64,000 nt of DNA from Paracoccus aeridis (lineage in GTDB: Bacteria; Pseudomonadota; Alphaproteobacteria; Rhodobacterales; Rhodobacteraceae): contig NZ_SELD02000004.1 in assembly GCF_004923205.2 (NCBI RefSeq), positions 1 through 64,000 of the forward strand, in the 5' to 3' direction. The notes beneath the pieces are model-generated. The model made no database searches. It was not told where the DNA came from and was given only the letters and a program-made list of their open reading frames with translations. Both the position numbers and the translations under genes were made by a program. Below are positions 34,287 to 42,318 of this stretch, one piece after another (position 1 is the first letter of the stretch; every line of letters starts with the position of its first letter).

Positions 34287-35392
34287 TGGGAACCCTGCCG
34301 CTGGAAGGACTGACCGTGGTCGCCATCGAACAGGCGGTGGCCGCGCCCTTCGCGACCTCGCGCCTCGCCGACGCGGGCGCGCGGGTCATCAAGATCGAAC
34401 GCCCGGAAGGCGATTTCGCCCGCGGCTACGACGATGTCGCGAACGGGCAGGCGAGCTACTTCGTCTGGCTGAACCGCGGCAAGGAAAGCGTCGCCCTGGA
34501 CCTGACCCGGCCCGAACACCGCGAAAGCCTCGCCCGGCTGCTGGACGGCGCGGACGTGCTGGTCCAGAACCTGAAGCCCGGCGCGCTGGGCCGCCTCGGC
34601 TTCGGCTTCGACCGGCTCGCCGCCGACTATCCGCGGCTGATCGTCTGTTCCATCTCGGGCTACGGCGAGATCGGGCCGATGGCGGACCGCAAGGCCTACG
34701 ACCTGCTGATCCAGGCGGAATCGGGCCTGTGTTCCATCACCGGCGGCCCGGACGAGCCGTCGCGCGTCGGCGTGTCGCTGGTCGATGTCGCCACGGGAGC
34801 CACCGCCCATGCCGCGATCCTCGAGGCGCTGATCCGGCGCGGGATCGACGGCCGGGGCGCGAACATCCAGATCTCGATGTTCGACGTGATGGCCGACTGG
34901 CTGACCGTCCCGCTGATGAACCACGAGGGCGGGAAGTCGCCGCGCCGGCTCGGGCTAGCCCATCCCTCGATCTCGCCCTACAGCGTGTTCACCTGCAAGG
35001 ACGGCAACCAGATCCTGATCTCGGTCCAGAGCGATCGCGAGTTCGCGAAGTTTGCCGAGGTCTTCATGGACAGGCCGGACATGGCGCGCGACCCGCGTTT
35101 TGCCACCAACGTGGCGCGCGTCCGGAACCGGCCGCAGACGGATGCGGCCGTGGCTGCCGCCTTCGCCTCGAAGACCGCAAGCGAGGCGACCGAACGGCTG
35201 GTCGCGGCCGACGTGGCCTTCGCGTCGGTGAACGACATGGACGGCCTGTCGCGCCATCCGCAGCTGCGCCGGATCACGGTGGACACCCCGAACGGGCCAG
35301 TCAGCTATCCCGCGCCCGGCGCCGTCTTCGTGGGCGAACCGCGCAGCTACGGGGCCGTCCCGGCCCTTCCCGAGGTGGAGGCAGGCGCATGA
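34286..35392 (+). CDS. CoA transferase, family III (CaiB/BaiF type)
   Basis: 368-residue class III CoA transferase. LPLEGLTVVAIEQAVAAPFAT opens the Rossmann-like domain; VIKIERPEGDFARGYD, FVWLNRGKESVALDL and VLVQNLKPGALGRLGFG follow; AYDLLIQAESGL carries the catalytic aspartate (Asp in KAYDLL, near residue 136). The start overlaps the previous stop by one base (TGATG). It would transfer CoA from a donor such as succinyl-CoA to a C5-type dicarboxylate such as itaconate, mesaconate or methylsuccinate. Confidence 0.9.
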   Translation: MGTLPLEGLTVVAIEQAVAAPFATSRLADAGARVIKIERPEGDFARGYDDVANGQASYFVWLNRGKESVALDLTRPEHRESLARLLDGADVLVQNLKPGALGRLGFGFDRLAADYPRLIVCSISGYGEIGPMADRKAYDLLIQAESGLCSITGGPDEPSRVGVSLVDVATGATAHAAILEALIRRGIDGRGANIQISMFDVMADWLTVPLMNHEGGKSPRRLGLAHPSISPYSVFTCKDGNQILISVQSDREFAKFAEVFMDRPDMARDPRFATNVARVRNRPQTDAAVAAAFASKTASEATERLVAADVAFASVNDMDGLSRHPQLRRITVDTPNGPVSYPAPGAVFVGEPRSYGAVPALPEVEAGA

Positions 35393-36228
35393 GCGGTCTC
35401 GACCTCGAAGACCTGCGACACTGGATCGGGCAGAGCGAAAGCAGGTCCGAACTCGTCACCGGCGCGATGGTGGACCGCTTCAGGTCCACCTTCGACCAGG
35501 AAGGCGACGTCGCAGAAGGGAATGTGGCGCCGGTCATGATCCACCTGTGCGTCGCACCCCCCGCCGCCCCGACCGGCGGGCTGGGCCCCGACGGCCATCC
35601 GGCCCGCGGCGGTTTCCTGCCGCCCGTCCCGCTGCCCCGCCGCATGTGGGCAGGGGGCGCCTTCACCTTCCATGACGACATTCGCGTGGGTGAGCGCGTC
35701 GCCCGGACCTCGACCATCCGCGACGTCACCCTGAAGGAAGGCCGGACCGGCAGCCTGTGCTTTGTCACCGTCGATCATCGGATCGAAAGCGCGGGGCGGC
35801 TGGTGATCGAGGAACGGCAGGACATCGTCTATCGCGGTGCCGATGCGCCCCGCGCGCCGGGCGAGCGCCCGGAACCTGCCGCGCCCGGAACCCATCGCGT
35901 CGTGGTCGTGCCGTCGGCCGCGCTGCTGTTCCGCTATTCCGCACTGACCTTCAACGGCCACCGCATCCATTACGACGCACCCTATGCGACCGGCGTCGAA
36001 GGCTATCCGGGCCTGGTGGTCCACGGGCCCCTGCAGGCCACGATGCTGGTGCAGCTGGCCGAACGGCTGCACGGCAGGCGCCCGGCGCGGTTCGACTTCC
36101 GCTCCCTGTCGCCGCTCTTCGACGACGCGGACTTCACCCTCAACGCCGACGAGGATGGCGGGGACCTGCGCCTGTGGACCGCCGGCGTGGGCGGCCCCGT
36201 CGCGATGGAGGCCCGCGCATCATGGTAG
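35389..36228 (+). CDS. FAS1-like/MaoC dehydratase (itaconyl-CoA or mesaconyl-C4-CoA hydratase-like)
   Basis: 279-residue double hot-dog protein of the FAS1-like dehydratase/HTD2 type. The N-terminal domain contains LPPVPLPRRMWAGGAFTFHDDIRVGE and the C-terminal domain contains FRYSALTFNGHRIHYDAPYA, where the YSALTFNxHRIHYD block is the catalytic motif of this hydratase group, plus YPGLVVHGPLQATMLVQL. Such enzymes hydrate itaconyl-CoA or mesaconyl-C4-CoA to citramalyl-type CoA esters. It starts in an ATGA overlap with the CoA transferase gene and its end overlaps the lyase gene. Confidence 0.85.
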   Translation: MSGLDLEDLRHWIGQSESRSELVTGAMVDRFRSTFDQEGDVAEGNVAPVMIHLCVAPPAAPTGGLGPDGHPARGGFLPPVPLPRRMWAGGAFTFHDDIRVGERVARTSTIRDVTLKEGRTGSLCFVTVDHRIESAGRLVIEERQDIVYRGADAPRAPGERPEPAAPGTHRVVVVPSAALLFRYSALTFNGHRIHYDAPYATGVEGYPGLVVHGPLQATMLVQLAERLHGRRPARFDFRSLSPLFDDADFTLNADEDGGDLRLWTAGVGGPVAMEARASW

Positions 36229-37004
36229 CCCTTGTCCGCGCCCCCCTGTTCGTCCCCGCCGACCGGCCCGAGCGGTTCGCCAAGGCCGCCGCATCGGGTG
36301 CCGACGCGGTCATCCTGGACCTGGAGGATGCCGTGGCCCCGGCCGGCAAGGACGCCGCCCGCAAGGCCCTGGACGCGTCGTTCACCGACCTGCCGGTGCT
36401 CGTCCGCATCAATGCGCATGGCACGCCGTGGCACGACCGCGACGTTGCGGCCGTGGCGGCCTTGCCCGTCGCCGCCGTGGTGCTGCCCAAGGCCGAGGAC
36501 GCGGAAACATGCGGCATCGTCGCCGGGGCGACGGGCAGGCCCGTGATCGCGCTTGTCGAGTCTGCCGCAGGCCTCGCCCGGGCGCGCGCAATCGCCGCGG
36601 CAGACGGCGTGGCGCGGCTTGCCTTCGGCTCCATCGACTTCTGCGCCGATCTCGGCTGCGAGCACCTGCGCGAGGTGCTGCTGCCGGCGCGATCCGAACT
36701 GGTGCTGGCCTCGCGGCTGGCGGGCCTTCCCGGTCCCCTCGACGGGGTGACGGTCCAGCTTGACGATCCGTCGTTCACCCGTGACGACGCGCGTCATGCC
36801 TGCGCGATGGGCATGACCGGCAAGCTGTGCATCCACCCGGCGCAGGTCGCCGAGGTCAGGGCCGCCTTCGCGCCGACGCCCGCGCAGGTCGACTGGGCGC
36901 GCCGGGTGCTGGCCTCGGGCGAGGGCGCGGCGTCGGTCGACGGCGCAATGGTCGACGAACCGGTCCGCATCCGCGCCCGCGCCATCCTGGCGCAGGCCGA
37001 TTGA
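36222..37004 (+). CDS. CoA-ester lyase (HpcH/HpaI, citrate lyase beta/citramalyl-CoA lyase type)
   Basis: 260-residue TIM-barrel lyase. Family blocks are [30 protein letters not shown] at the N-terminus (acidic metal ligands), [39 protein letters not shown] and [11 protein letters not shown], and [14 protein letters not shown] near the C-terminus. The expected reaction is cleavage of (S)-citramalyl-CoA or a malyl-type CoA ester to acetyl-CoA and a 2-oxoacid. The start overlaps the hydratase stop by 7 bases. With the three preceding genes it forms a complete funnel from a C5 dicarboxylate to central metabolism. Confidence 0.87.
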   Translation: MVALVRAPLFVPADRPERFAKAAASGADAVILDLEDAVAPAGKDAARKALDASFTDLPVLVRINAHGTPWHDRDVAAVAALPVAAVVLPKAEDAETCGIVAGATGRPVIALVESAAGLARARAIAAADGVARLAFGSIDFCADLGCEHLREVLLPARSELVLASRLAGLPGPLDGVTVQLDDPSFTRDDARHACAMGMTGKLCIHPAQVAEVRAAFAPTPAQVDWARRVLASGEGAASVDGAMVDEPVRIRARAILAQAD

Positions 37005-37448
37005 AACCGCGAGGGCCGATCGTGGTCGGAAAGCGGTTCGGAGGGTTGCCGGTGCCTGTGGAGGTGCCTGTCTGGGCTTTGTGAGTCATCGCCGATCCAG
37101 GGACCTCGTCGGCGCCTGCACCGAACGGGTTCACCGATGCGCTGCTGGCGTCGGCGGGCTTCCTTCTCAACTTCGCGGCCGTCCAGTCGGTGCCGTTCGT
37201 TACTGACCTCTACCACCCTGACGGGCTGATGCTGCAAGGAAGCAAGAGGGAGTGTGCCTGTTGCCTGTCCATCGCCGGGCCGTGGTGCCGCAGCGGCGAG
37301 GATTGCCCATGTGGCGGCGGCGTCCCGCCGCGCGTTCAGTAAAAAATATCATGGTCCGGTCTTCCATCAATGGTTGAATGTCGCCCGGCTCTGGTTGACG
37401 CTGCCCGGCAAGGCTGCGGCAGCCACGTGGCGGGATGAAAGCAGGAAC
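37005..37448. other. 444-bp spacer between the CoA operon and the kinase gene
   Basis: No intact gene is visible. A short plus-strand frame near 37010-37083 reads [20 protein letters not shown] before stopping; this may be chance or the end of a lost gene. The AT-richer stretch around 37335-37380 is the most promoter-like part and would serve the kinase gene at 37449. Confidence 0.4.
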
Positions 37449-38102
37449 ATGGCCGGACCCGAGCCGCAGATGCAGACCGACGCGCCGGCCAACCTGCCGG
37501 AGCTGAGCCGCCAGGTCGGGAACAGCTACGCCCTGCTGCGGTCGATCATCCGCCGCTCGGCCGAAACCGCGACCGGCGTGGACAGCCTTGCGTGGCACAT
37601 GGAGGGTCGGCTCGACGCGATCGGCCGGATCATGCTGGCCCTGATCCGCGAGCCCGGCACCTCCTTCGACCTGTGCCACCTGATCGAGGACGAGCTGACC
37701 GAGCAGCAGGCGATCGACAGCGCCAGCAGCTGGTCGCTGAACGGCCCGCCGGTGACGATGAATGCGGCGGCGGCACAGGTTCTGGGACTGCTGTTCCATG
37801 AACTCGTCACCAACTCGATCGAGCATGGCATGCTCGGCGGGGAAGACGGCGGTGAGCTGCAGGTGAACTGGCGGATCGAGCCGGGCGCAGGAGACGGGAT
37901 GCTGCGGCTGGACTGGATCGAGCGCGGCGCGCCGGCAAGGATGGACCGCGAAGGGTTCGGCAGCCTCGTTCTGGACGGAATGCTGCGCTACCAGCTCGAC
38001 GGTACTGCCGAGCGTGAGATGGGCCCCGGGGGCGTGCGGATCTCCATCGCCGTGCCGATGCGCAGGCTCGTGGAGGACGATGCCGCGCCAGGCTTCGCCT
38101 GA
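37449..38102 (+). CDS. HWE-type histidine kinase core protein lacking an evident phospho-acceptor histidine
   Basis: 217 residues without a sensor domain or membrane segment. The ATPase half is recognisable as HWE/HisKA_2 type: the N-box LGLLFHELVTNSIEHGML near residue 114, the W-x-E segment MLRLDWIERGAPAR near 155 and GFGSLVLDGMLRYQLDG near 172. The dimerisation helix reads LPELSRQVGNSYALLRSIIR, where typical members have HRxKN; here the histidine position is Arg or Gln. It may be a degenerate kinase, a phosphatase or a phosphotransfer platform. Alternative starts within the same frame do not restore a histidine. No response regulator lies next to it. Confidence 0.7.
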   Translation: MAGPEPQMQTDAPANLPELSRQVGNSYALLRSIIRRSAETATGVDSLAWHMEGRLDAIGRIMLALIREPGTSFDLCHLIEDELTEQQAIDSASSWSLNGPPVTMNAAAAQVLGLLFHELVTNSIEHGMLGGEDGGELQVNWRIEPGAGDGMLRLDWIERGAPARMDREGFGSLVLDGMLRYQLDGTAEREMGPGGVRISIAVPMRRLVEDDAAPGFA

Positions 38103-38541
38103 GCGTTGCGGGCCTGCGGGCCCAGGGCGGCAGGGGTTGTCCCGCGATGTTGCCGCACCCGTGGCGCTTTCCCAGCTGGACAACAGGTCACGGCAGGGCT
38201 GACACCCGCACCGGCCGGCCCGGCCCGCCATTTTCACGCCTTGCCGGTGGATGCGATGGGAAGGTTCGCGAAGAAGCCTCTCGTCAGCCGACTCACCCGC
38301 GTCCGGATGAAACTTCGCAGCGTCGGATGCCCTGAAGTTTAACCGCTCGTGGCAAAAACCCGCGGCCAGATCAGTGATGCCCGCGCGATTGAGCGCTCTC
38401 AGCCGGGGTGCAGGCGCGTCGCACGAACCCGGGCCTGACCGGAGCCAGCTCAAGTAAGGATCGGCAAAGGTTGCGTCGTCGCGCCGATGCCCAACCCGGA
38501 GCAAACTCCCGGCCGACAGTCACGGCGCCGACCGCCCCGGA
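38103..38541. other. 439-bp convergent spacer between kinase and kdgK
   Basis: The genes on either side converge here. Short frames on the plus strand are arginine-rich and show no motif. No strong hairpin followed by a T-run was found, so transcription may end Rho-dependently. Confidence 0.4.
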
Positions 38542-39459
38542 TCAGTCCCGCGCCAGTGCCTCGCGCACCAGCGCGCCGCGATGGCGGATGACGCGGCGGC
38601 TCAGCTCGTGCGCCTCCCGGATGGCCGCCCCGATGTCCTTCTCCGCGAGCCGCGCCGCGAGATAGCCCGCGTTGAAGCTGTCGCCGGCGGCGGTGGTGTC
38701 CACGGGCCGCTCGCGGGTGAGCCCGTCGACCAGCCCCCAGCCCTCGCGCCCGCCATGCCGGATCGCGTCGCCGCCGGCCTTGACCACCACCTGACCCGCG
38801 CCGCGGGCGAGGTAGCGTTCCACCGTCGCTTGCGGATCGGCGTCACCGAAATGCTCGCGCTCGTCGTCGAAGCTGGGCAGCACGAGGTCGGCGATGCCGG
38901 CCGCCGCCTCGATGTCGCGGCGCATGGTGCGGCCGTCGGACCAGAGTTTTGGCCTGAGGTTGGGGTCGAACACGACCTGCGTGCCGGCGGCGCGCGCGGC
39001 CGCCAGCGCCTCGATCAGCAGCGCGCGGCCCGGCTCGGGCAGGATGGCGAGCGTGATGCCGGAGAAATAGGCGATGCGCACGCCGTCCAGCGCCGCCGCC
39101 AGCGCCCGCGGATCGTCCGCCAGCCCCTTGGCCGCCGACGTGTCGCGCCAGTAGCTGAAGCTGCGCTCGCCGTCCTTAAGCGAGATCGCGTAAAGCGCGA
39201 TCTCGCGCCGGGGATCGCGGGTCACGTGGTCCGCCCCGATCCCCTCGGCGGCCAGGAAGTCGAGCATCTTCTGCGAGAACTCGCCTTGGCCCACCCGGCT
39301 GCAGTAGGACACGCGCCAGTCGGCGGTCAGCAGGCGGCGCAGGTACCAGGCCGTGTTCAGCGTGTCGCCGGCGATGCCCAGCCGCCAGTGGCCGGGCTGC
39401 CCGGCCTCGGACAGTTCAACCATCGCCTCGCCGATGGAAAGGATCAGCTGGCCGGTCAT
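38542..39459 (-). CDS. kdgK: 2-keto-3-deoxygluconate kinase
   Basis: 305-residue PfkB-family sugar kinase. It opens ILSIGEAMVELSEAG and has GIAGDTLNTAWYLRRLL; the ATP/catalytic block DTTAAGDSFNAGYLAARLAEKD near residue 250 contains the catalytic Asp. The YFSGITLAILPEPGR segment is characteristic of KdgK. It phosphorylates 2-keto-3-deoxygluconate to KDPG, the last step of hexuronate breakdown before the aldolase. Its ATG overlaps the uxuB stop (ATGA). No KDPG aldolase gene is encoded in the window. Confidence 0.9.
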   Translation of the reverse strand: MTGQLILSIGEAMVELSEAGQPGHWRLGIAGDTLNTAWYLRRLLTADWRVSYCSRVGQGEFSQKMLDFLAAEGIGADHVTRDPRREIALYAISLKDGERSFSYWRDTSAAKGLADDPRALAAALDGVRIAYFSGITLAILPEPGRALLIEALAAARAAGTQVVFDPNLRPKLWSDGRTMRRDIEAAAGIADLVLPSFDDEREHFGDADPQATVERYLARGAGQVVVKAGGDAIRHGGREGWGLVDGLTRERPVDTTAAGDSFNAGYLAARLAEKDIGAAIREAHELSRRVIRHRGALVREALARD

Positions 39460-40913
39460 GGCGCCGGCGACGCCTTCATCACGGCGCGCAGGCCGTCGTG
39501 GCGGATGCGGGTCAGCATTGTCTGCACCGTCTCGGCGAAGGCAGGATTGCCGGTCACGGCGTAGGACGCCAGCCCCGGCAGCGCAAGCACGGACCGGGCC
39601 AGCACCGCGTCATCGCCGCCTGCCCGGCGGGCGAGGTCCAGGAGCGCCGGCCCCCGCGGATCATCGGGCGCCCGACCGTCCGCGGCAAGCTGCGCGATCC
39701 ATGCCAGCCAGATCGCCGTGGCGAAGGCGAAGGGCCGCGCGTCACCGCCCGCCGCCAGCACCTCGGCGGCGGGCGCGAACCAGCGCTGCGGCAGCTTCTC
39801 GGTCCCGTCCGTGGCAATCTGGCGGGTCTGATGGGCAATGGCAGGGTTGGCGAAGCGGACCATCAGCGCCTCGGCGTAGCTGCCGGGGTCCAGGCCCGCG
39901 CCCTGCGGCAGGGTTGCGGCGGCCGCGCGCATGTGGCGGCGGACCAGCGGCGCAAGATCGGGGTCGGCCACCGCATCGCGCACAAAGGGCAGTCCGAGCA
40001 TCTGCCCGGCATAGGCGATCAGCGAGTGGCTGCCGTTCAGCATCCTGAGCTTCATCGCCTCGTTCGCGCGCACGTCGGAAACGAACTGCGCGCCGCCCGC
40101 CTCCCATGCCGGGCGGCCCTGCGGGAAATGATCCTCTATCACCCACTGAGTGAAGGGCTCGGTCTCGATGCAAGCGAGGTCGCGGTGGCCGGTCAGCGCC
40201 TCGACATCGGCCAGCGTCTTGTCGGTCACGGCGGGGGTGATGCGGTCCACCATCGTCGCCGGGAAGGCGACTTCCCCCTCGATCCAGCGGGCAAGGTCGG
40301 CATCGGTGCGGCGGGCGAAGCCCAGCACGCCCGCGCGCAGAAGCGCGCCATTGTCGGGCAGGTTGTCGCAGCAGAGCACGGTTAACGGTGCTGCCCCCGC
40401 CTGCCGCCGGGCCGAAAGCGCCGCGGTGACGATCCCCAGCACGCCTTGCGGTCGCCGCGGGTCGTAAAGATCGTGCGCGACTGCGGCGTGGCCTTCGTCG
40501 GCGTCCATCGCCGCCCGGTCGATGCCGTAGGCCTTTTCCGAGACCGTCAGCGACAGGATCTTGATGGCCGGGTCGCAGGCCGCGCGCAGGATCGCGTCCG
40601 CGTCGCCGCCGATGGCGCTGGCGTGGGCGGCGATGACGCGGGCGCGGTCCTGTTCCGACCGCTCCAGCACGGTGTAAAGCCCGTCCTGCGCGTTCAGCGC
40701 ATCCGGGATGTCGCGGCTGCGCAGGTTGGCGCCGATGATGCGCCAGTCGCCGCCCTCGGCCGCCAGCGCATCGTCCGTGAAGACGGCCTGGTGGGCGCGA
40801 TGGAAGGCGCCGAGTCCCAGGTGCACGATGCCCGCGCCGTGCGCCGCCGGCTCATAGCCGGGCCGCGCGACACCGGGCGGCAGGTCGGAAAGGCCGGTCA
40901 GGCGCGGGTTCAT
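39456..40913 (-). CDS. uxuB: Mannitol dehydrogenase family protein, D-mannonate oxidoreductase (fructuronate reductase)
   Basis: 485 residues, the usual length for UxuB. N-terminal NAD-binding block GIVHLGLGAFHRAHQAVFTD, then LTVSEKAYGID, and the C-terminal domain blocks KLRMLNGSHSLIAYAGQMLG and RFANPAIAHQTRQIATDGTEKLPQRW. It reduces fructuronate to mannonate in the glucuronate pathway. The ATG overlaps the uxuA stop (ATGA). The open frame reaches further upstream but that part has no homology. Since UxuA and UxaC are also present, the fructuronate role is favoured over mannitol dehydrogenase. Confidence 0.88.
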   Translation of the reverse strand: MNPRLTGLSDLPPGVARPGYEPAAHGAGIVHLGLGAFHRAHQAVFTDDALAAEGGDWRIIGANLRSRDIPDALNAQDGLYTVLERSEQDRARVIAAHASAIGGDADAILRAACDPAIKILSLTVSEKAYGIDRAAMDADEGHAAVAHDLYDPRRPQGVLGIVTAALSARRQAGAAPLTVLCCDNLPDNGALLRAGVLGFARRTDADLARWIEGEVAFPATMVDRITPAVTDKTLADVEALTGHRDLACIETEPFTQWVIEDHFPQGRPAWEAGGAQFVSDVRANEAMKLRMLNGSHSLIAYAGQMLGLPFVRDAVADPDLAPLVRRHMRAAAATLPQGAGLDPGSYAEALMVRFANPAIAHQTRQIATDGTEKLPQRWFAPAAEVLAAGGDARPFAFATAIWLAWIAQLAADGRAPDDPRGPALLDLARRAGGDDAVLARSVLALPGLASYAVTGNPAFAETVQTMLTRIRHDGLRAVMKASPAP

Positions 40914-42118
40914 GCCATGGCCCCGTGGCTCAGCGCCATCTCGACCCCGCGCAATTCGGCCAAACCCTTGAGCCGACCGATCGCCGGGTAGCCCGGCTGG
41001 CCGCCGCGACCGATGTCGTCGAGGATGTCCTGCCCGTGGTCGGGGCGCATGGGGATGACCGCATCGGCACGTCCGGCATCGCGGCGCCGGCCCTCCTCGC
41101 GCAGGATCGCCGCCACCAGCGCCACCATGTCCGTCTGGCCGCCCAGGTGCTCGTCCTCGAAGAACGAGCCCCGGATGGCGTTGCTGTCGCGGCGGACGTT
41201 GCGCAGGTGCAGGAAATGCACGCGCCTGCCCAGCCGGTCCATCATGCCCGGCAGGTCGTTGTCCGGCCGCGCCCCCAGCGAGCCGGAACACAGCGTGATG
41301 CCGTTCGCGGGCAGGTCCACCGCGGCCATGCGCTCGACGTAGTCGGATTCGGTGGACATGACGCGGGGCAGGCCCAGCAGGCCGAAGGGCGGGTCGTCCG
41401 GGTGGCAGCAGAGCCGCATCCCGATGTCCTGCGCGACCGGGGCCACCTGTTCGAGGAAGTCGTTGAAGTTCCGTCGCAGCACCTGGTCGGTCACCGGCGC
41501 GTAGCTTTCCAGCAGGTTGCGCACGTCCTGAAGGCTGAAGCTCTCGGCCGCGCCGGGCAGGCCGAAGACCACGTTCCCGGCCAGCTGCTCGCGGCGGGCG
41601 TCATCCATGTCGGCGAAGCGGCGGGCAGCTTCCTCGCGGACCGCCTCGGGAAAGTCCTCGGCCGCGCCCTTGCGCTGCAGGATGTGGACGTCGAAGGCCG
41701 CGAAGTCGATGAAGTCGAAGCGCATGCAGCGCGCGCCGTTCGGGCGGCGCCAGGCCAGGTCGGTGCGGGTCCAGTCGAGGACCGGCATGAAGTTGTAGCA
41801 CAGCACCTCGATCCCGGCTTTGCGCAGGTTCCGCATCGAGGTAATCCAGTTTGCAATGTGCGCGCGCCAGTCGCCGGTCTGGGTCTTGATCGCCTCGCTG
41901 ACCGGAAGGCTTTCGATCACCTCCCACCCGAGGCCAGAGGGGCTGCCGTCGCGCATCACCGCAAGTTCACCCTGCCGCTTCTCGATCTCCTCGGGCGTCC
42001 AGACCGTGCCGGTCGGGACATGGTGCAGGGCGGTGACCACGCCCTGGACGCCCGCCTGCAGCATGTCGTCGATCGACACCCGATCCTTCGGACCAAACCA
42101 GCGCCACGTGTGTCGCAT
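40910..42118 (-). CDS. uxuA: Mannonate dehydratase
   Basis: 402 residues, family-typical. MRHTWRWFGPKDRVSIDDMLQAGVQGVVTALHH is the standard UxuA start; YNFMPVLDWTRTDLAW, MRLCCHPDDPPFGLLGLPRVMS, ITLCSGSLGARPDNDLPGM and VHFLHLRNVRRD contain the Fe/Mn ligand histidine and cysteine and the substrate contacts. It dehydrates mannonate to 2-keto-3-deoxygluconate. GATAAGGAAAG lies before the ATG. A hairpin (42207-42223) separates it from the dehydrogenase gene upstream in the operon. Confidence 0.93.
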   Translation of the reverse strand: MRHTWRWFGPKDRVSIDDMLQAGVQGVVTALHHVPTGTVWTPEEIEKRQGELAVMRDGSPSGLGWEVIESLPVSEAIKTQTGDWRAHIANWITSMRNLRKAGIEVLCYNFMPVLDWTRTDLAWRRPNGARCMRFDFIDFAAFDVHILQRKGAAEDFPEAVREEAARRFADMDDARREQLAGNVVFGLPGAAESFSLQDVRNLLESYAPVTDQVLRRNFNDFLEQVAPVAQDIGMRLCCHPDDPPFGLLGLPRVMSTESDYVERMAAVDLPANGITLCSGSLGARPDNDLPGMMDRLGRRVHFLHLRNVRRDSNAIRGSFFEDEHLGGQTDMVALVAAILREEGRRRDAGRADAVIPMRPDHGQDILDDIGRGGQPGYPAIGRLKGLAELRGVEMALSHGAMA

Positions 42119-42206
42119 TGAGCTTTCCTTATCCTTCAAGCTGCATTGCCATGGTCCCTCGACCACAGGCAGTCGGGACAGAGGTCCCCGATGTCGTTGA
42201 TGCGGC

Positions 42207-42223
42207 GGCGGGTGCCGCCCGCC
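42207..42223 (-). terminator. Intercistronic hairpin between the dehydrogenase gene and uxuA
   Basis: GGCGGG-TGCCG-CCCGCC forms a 6-bp perfect GC stem with a 5-base loop in the 200-base spacer (42119-42318). There is no T-run, so it is more likely an mRNA-processing or stability hairpin than a full terminator. Confidence 0.4.
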
Positions 42224-42318
42224 CGGCCGCCAGTGGCGGCGTTCTGGCAGGACATCCGCGGGGCGCGTTGCCTGTGCTGGCGACGCGGGTCCCCGATCTC
42301 TCTGGCCACGGCCATGGC

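Noticed and set aside
31865..35392. A 1175-codon plus-strand open frame through the LysR gene and the CoA transferase
   Set aside because: The part before 34286 is antisense to LysR or an alternative frame of the acyl-CoA dehydrogenase gene. Only 34286-35392 has CoA-transferase homology. High GC content makes long chance frames common here.
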